Source: Malurus cyaneus samueli
Lineage: Eukaryota; Chordata; Aves; Passeriformes; Maluridae
Length of the DNA: 64,000 nucleotides
Direction of reading: 5' to 3'
NCBI GenBank assembly: GCA_009741485.1
Contig: CM019214.1
Span: 51,920,863-51,984,862, forward strand
Shown here: piece by piece, positions 60,966 through 64,000 of the stretch
How positions within the stretch are numbered: the stretch's first letter is position 1
Layout: each line of letters begins with the position of its first letter
Position numbers and translations under genes: made by a program
Notes under the pieces: model-generated
What the model was told of the DNA's origin: nothing
The model's input: the letters and a program-made list of their open reading frames with translations, nothing else
The model's database searches: none

Positions 60966-61785
60966 GCCGTGGACATTCTTTCTCACTAGAAAACTTATTT
61001 TGACCCTGGACCGTTCGTATGTGATGGAAAGGTGTCAGAAGGGGTGGGGTGGGATGGGAAGCTGTCCCGTTTGAGAGCCTGCCTGGCCCACGCCGTCCCG
61101 CGCTGGATGGTTTGCTGCCTGTTTTTATGCATAATTCTTCTGAAAGGGGGGCCGCGCTGCACAGGTTTCATTGGAATTGGGGGGGGAATAACGTTCACGA
61201 GAGCTTTTGGTGGGGGAGGGAGATGGGACGAAGAGGGACGGAACAAGATTCAGTTCAAGGAGAGGGAGGTTTGGAGGGTGGGACCGGCTGCAGTCACCGG
61301 CACATACCCCAGGAGCCCCGTAGGGGCTCCCGCACCCCAGCCCTCTCGCAGACCCCGTGGCGGTCCCGCGTAGTCTCCCTCTCCCAGCGCGAGAATCCCA
61401 CCGCCCTGGGGCCGCTAAACCTCTCACACGGGGAGCTCCGGACATAGTCTGCTCTTTGGGGAGGGGTGGGCCCCTTGTCTCCTTCAATAAACACTCCCTC
61501 CCTCCAACCCTCCCGACATACCTTTTTTGACTCCCACCCACTTGAGTTTCCATATGGGCGGCTGTGGGGTCTTTGCCGATTACATGGAATCAAATGCGCG
61601 GCGGCTGTCAGCCCGAGGCAGCGGTCATTATTTCCGCATTAAGAGCCAGTCGGTGTCATTCGTTCCCAGCACCCACTCGCGCCGGGACCACTGCGGGGGC
61701 GCTTGGCCCGGAGCATCCCCGACAGTCACCCCTGCGAGCTCCCGACTCAAGGAAGGGGGGGAAAAAGGAAATTTTCAGCATATTG
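60966..61785. other. Intergenic GC-rich sequence
   Basis: GC-rich with compositional open frames on both strands (61032-61600). No gene recognised. Confidence 0.45.
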
Positions 61786-62135
61786 GCAATAGTTATGTTT
61801 GTGCTGTAAGGATTAATGTAATGGGTCCATGATTATTACAACTTAAAGGCTTTAATCCAATATAAATTAATTTAATTATGATTTCTAATTGCATTATGCA
61901 TGATCAATTTTGGAAACACTACATTAAAGATAATTAGGCAGTGGTGCTAGTCACTAATCACTTCCCTAATCGCTTAATGAAAAGGAATGCCTGCATTCCT
62001 GGGGTGGACCCATGAAATAATTAAATGCTTTATTTTCCATGGAAAATAATTGTACCTTTTAATAGACATTTTAATCACTTTATTGTAAGCACAGGTGGTT
62101 TTGGACTTTTTCCATGGCCTTGGTTTAAATTTTTT
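61786..62135. promoter_or_regulatory. Candidate conserved enhancer with inverted TEAD-like sites
   Basis: Repeat-free and dense in binding-site-like words: GGATTAATG, AAATTAATTTAATTATG, ATTGCATTATGCATGATC (octamer-like pair), AGATAATTAGG, then the inverted pair GGAATG / CATTCC (61984-61999), AATAATTAAATGC, and a perfect 20-bp palindrome centred on CCATGG (62030-62049). The look is that of a deeply conserved developmental enhancer; no conservation data could be checked. Confidence 0.5.
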
Positions 62136-63205
62136 GTGTTGGATTGAAGTGCTTGATGTATTACGGTCCATCTATCGATGCCCAGAGGAAGACTAACTTT
62201 TATGTAAAGTGTCGTGCTGTCCTCAGAAGCAGTGCCAAAGAGGTCACAGTAGATTGGAGGTCCTAGCTTAGCATAATGGGTTTAACATTTCCCTGACTCT
62301 CGGGAATCTGAAAAGGAGTCTAAGGATAATCAGAGTGGTCTATTCAGAAGCCAGAGTAAATTTTATGAGGGTATATATAGAAGACAGGAAAGAAGGTTGT
62401 CAGAAAGGTGAATCTTATTCTTTCATGCTCTATGAAGAAGGTTTTCACTTGGTACCAATTTTGATTGAAAACTGTTATTGTTAATACATTTAAAAGGCAG
62501 ATCATGAACTCTTGGAGAGGTGAATTCGCTTTTAGTGGGTGTCTAAATAAATTTATATTCATGTTTGTCTTTGAGGGTTACAGATTATTTCTCTTAATTT
62601 TCGATTAAATACTCTTTATTGATTGTTTATTTGCCCTGCCATATTGTCACTTATCAGGGATTTCTGTTCCTACATTAACAATAAAGTAGTTCATTTATTG
62701 TAAAATTAAAGCAATCAACTACTACTTAAACCTTGTAAATGGACACAGTGAGGTAGATTAATTGAAAATGCTTCACTGTGATTAGCTTTGCCTTCCTATT
62801 CTTTGTTTGATAATTGAAGCCATACGTGCAGCATACGTCTTGGTTAGACTCATTTATAATTCATAGTTTTCAGAGGAATAATGTGTAATTAGGGAAATTG
62901 AGATTTGAGGAGAACAGTAAAGAACAGTGCATATAATACTCAATTTGTCACAGCAAGACCTGGCTTGATGAATTTTCCTCCTTTAAGGCCTGATTGAGAC
63001 CTGAGCTTTGGGATCCTGAGGATAAACTACTGAATGAAAAGGAGAGTAAAAGCAGAGCTTAAATTGTCACCCAAGAGTATAGCCCTTTAAGGCTAAGTTA
63101 TTAGGAACATACTGATTTTAGTATGAGTCATGACTGAGACGTCTCTGTGATGTAGGATTCCAGAGATGTAACTGTCTCCTTTACACAAAGATTCCTTTGA
63201 AAGAA
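62136..63205. other. Intergenic AT-rich sequence
   Basis: Nothing recognised. Confidence 0.5.
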
Positions 63206-63444
63206 AGGGAATATCAAAAGAAAGAAAATAGAGGAGGAAGGAGAGAAAGAGTGAAAAAATAGAAAGGAATAAAAGAATAGAAAAGAAGGAAAGAAAAGGA
63301 AAAAGGAAAGAAAAGGGAAGACAAGGAAAGGAAAAGAGAAAGGAAGGAAGGAAGGAAGGAAGGAAGGAAGGAAGGAAGGAAGAAGGAAGGAAGGAAGGAA
63401 GGAAGGAAGGAAGGAAGGAAGGAAGAAAGAGAAAGAAAGAAGGA

Positions 63445-63500
<56 letters not shown>

Positions 63501-63532
63501 AGAAAGAAAGAAAGAAAGAAAGAAAGAAGAAA

Positions 63533-63619
<87 letters not shown>

Positions 63620-63670
63620 GAAAGAAAGAAAGAAAGAAGAAGAGTTAAGAAGAAAAAGAAGAAAAAGAGT
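63206..63670. repeat. Polypurine (GGAA)n/(GAAA)n tract
   Basis: About 460 bp of nearly pure purine on the plus strand: a mixed GAAA/GGAA lead, a run of GGAA units (63339-63424), then GAAA units with GAA interruptions. Same order of unit types as the tract at 45568-46023. Confidence 0.97.
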
Positions 63671-63829
63671 TTATGAGGTTTAACCTAAGGACTGTTAAAA
63701 CTTTCGCATCCGAGGGGAGAAAAAGGAAGATAAAAGGCTGAGAGGCAGAACATATGTTCACATTTATTTCCCAACAGTGTTCAGCCTCTTGCATAGGGAA
63801 GGGCCACTTGTGATCAAAAAAAATACAGA

Positions 63830-64000
63830 TAAAATTTATCAGGCAGCCGGGGGTAGAGGGAATTGCTATAAAAATGATGTCTTAAGACATCAGTTAATCA
63901 CTCTAAAGACTGAACTATTTTAAAGGCTTTATATAAAAATTAATTTAATAATTTTTAAAAAAGACACTCGGCCCTGGTACGCTGAAGATAAATTGTAACT
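63830..64000 (+). repeat. Direct duplication B, copy 2 (at least 171 bp)
   Basis: Matches 54068-54236 with a two-base difference and is cut by the window end. The palindrome TGATGTCTTAAGACATCA recurs at 63875-63892. Confidence 0.95.

Noticed and set aside
1..64000. CRISPR arrays, tRNA or rRNA genes, bacterial-type operons
   Set aside because: None is visible; the regular repeats are microsatellites and the sequence is a vertebrate nuclear locus.

Overview
The window is from a vertebrate nuclear genome, almost certainly a bird. It carries several CR1 LINE fragments (3' ends marked by degenerate ATTCTATGATT-like repeats), an avian ERVL-type solo LTR, long CpG-rich promoters and GT-AG introns. 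The two genes are the neighbours OBI1 (RNF219) and POU4F1 (BRN3A), in the same order and orientation as I recall for human 13q31. The LTR type hints at a neoavian bird, but the species cannot be told from the window.

Layout. 1-16.4 kb is gene-free: AT-rich DNA with three CR1 fragments and simple repeats. 16.4-38.1 kb is OBI1 on the plus strand. Its six coding exons join without a frame break into a 713-residue RING/coiled-coil protein with a normal poly(A) signal. 38.1-46.3 kb is intergenic. It holds an AT-rich, homeodomain-site-dense block, CpG-rich blocks and a 450-bp GGAA/GAAA polypurine tract. 46.3-51.9 kb is POU4F1 on the plus strand: CpG-island promoter, short exon 1, intron of about 840 bp, large exon 2 and a probable long 3' UTR. 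52-64 kb is non-coding DNA with several enhancer-like blocks, an assembly gap of 25 N, two long direct duplications and a second GGAA/GAAA tract.

The main point is the state of POU4F1. Its splice sites, POU-specific domain and most of its homeodomain are intact, but exon 1, the N-terminal half of exon 2 and the last homeodomain helix contain many small insertions and deletions. The damage favours base runs and short repeats. It lies near a gap whose two edges are each duplicated elsewhere in the window, with differences of one or two bases. I read this as uncorrected long-read sequence or faulty gap filling rather than a decayed gene, so a naive gene model would be truncated or wrong.

The two genes do not form a pathway. 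OBI1 is a ubiquitously used ubiquitin ligase for the origin recognition complex. POU4F1 is a sensory-neuron and retinal-ganglion-cell transcription factor that usually sits in a regulatory landscape rich in conserved non-coding DNA, which fits the homeodomain-site-dense blocks around it. I found no new protein-coding system. The more interesting unexplained signals are the candidate enhancers (one with inverted TEAD-like sites and a 20-bp palindrome), a hairpin in the probable POU4F1 3' UTR, and the paired polypurine tracts.
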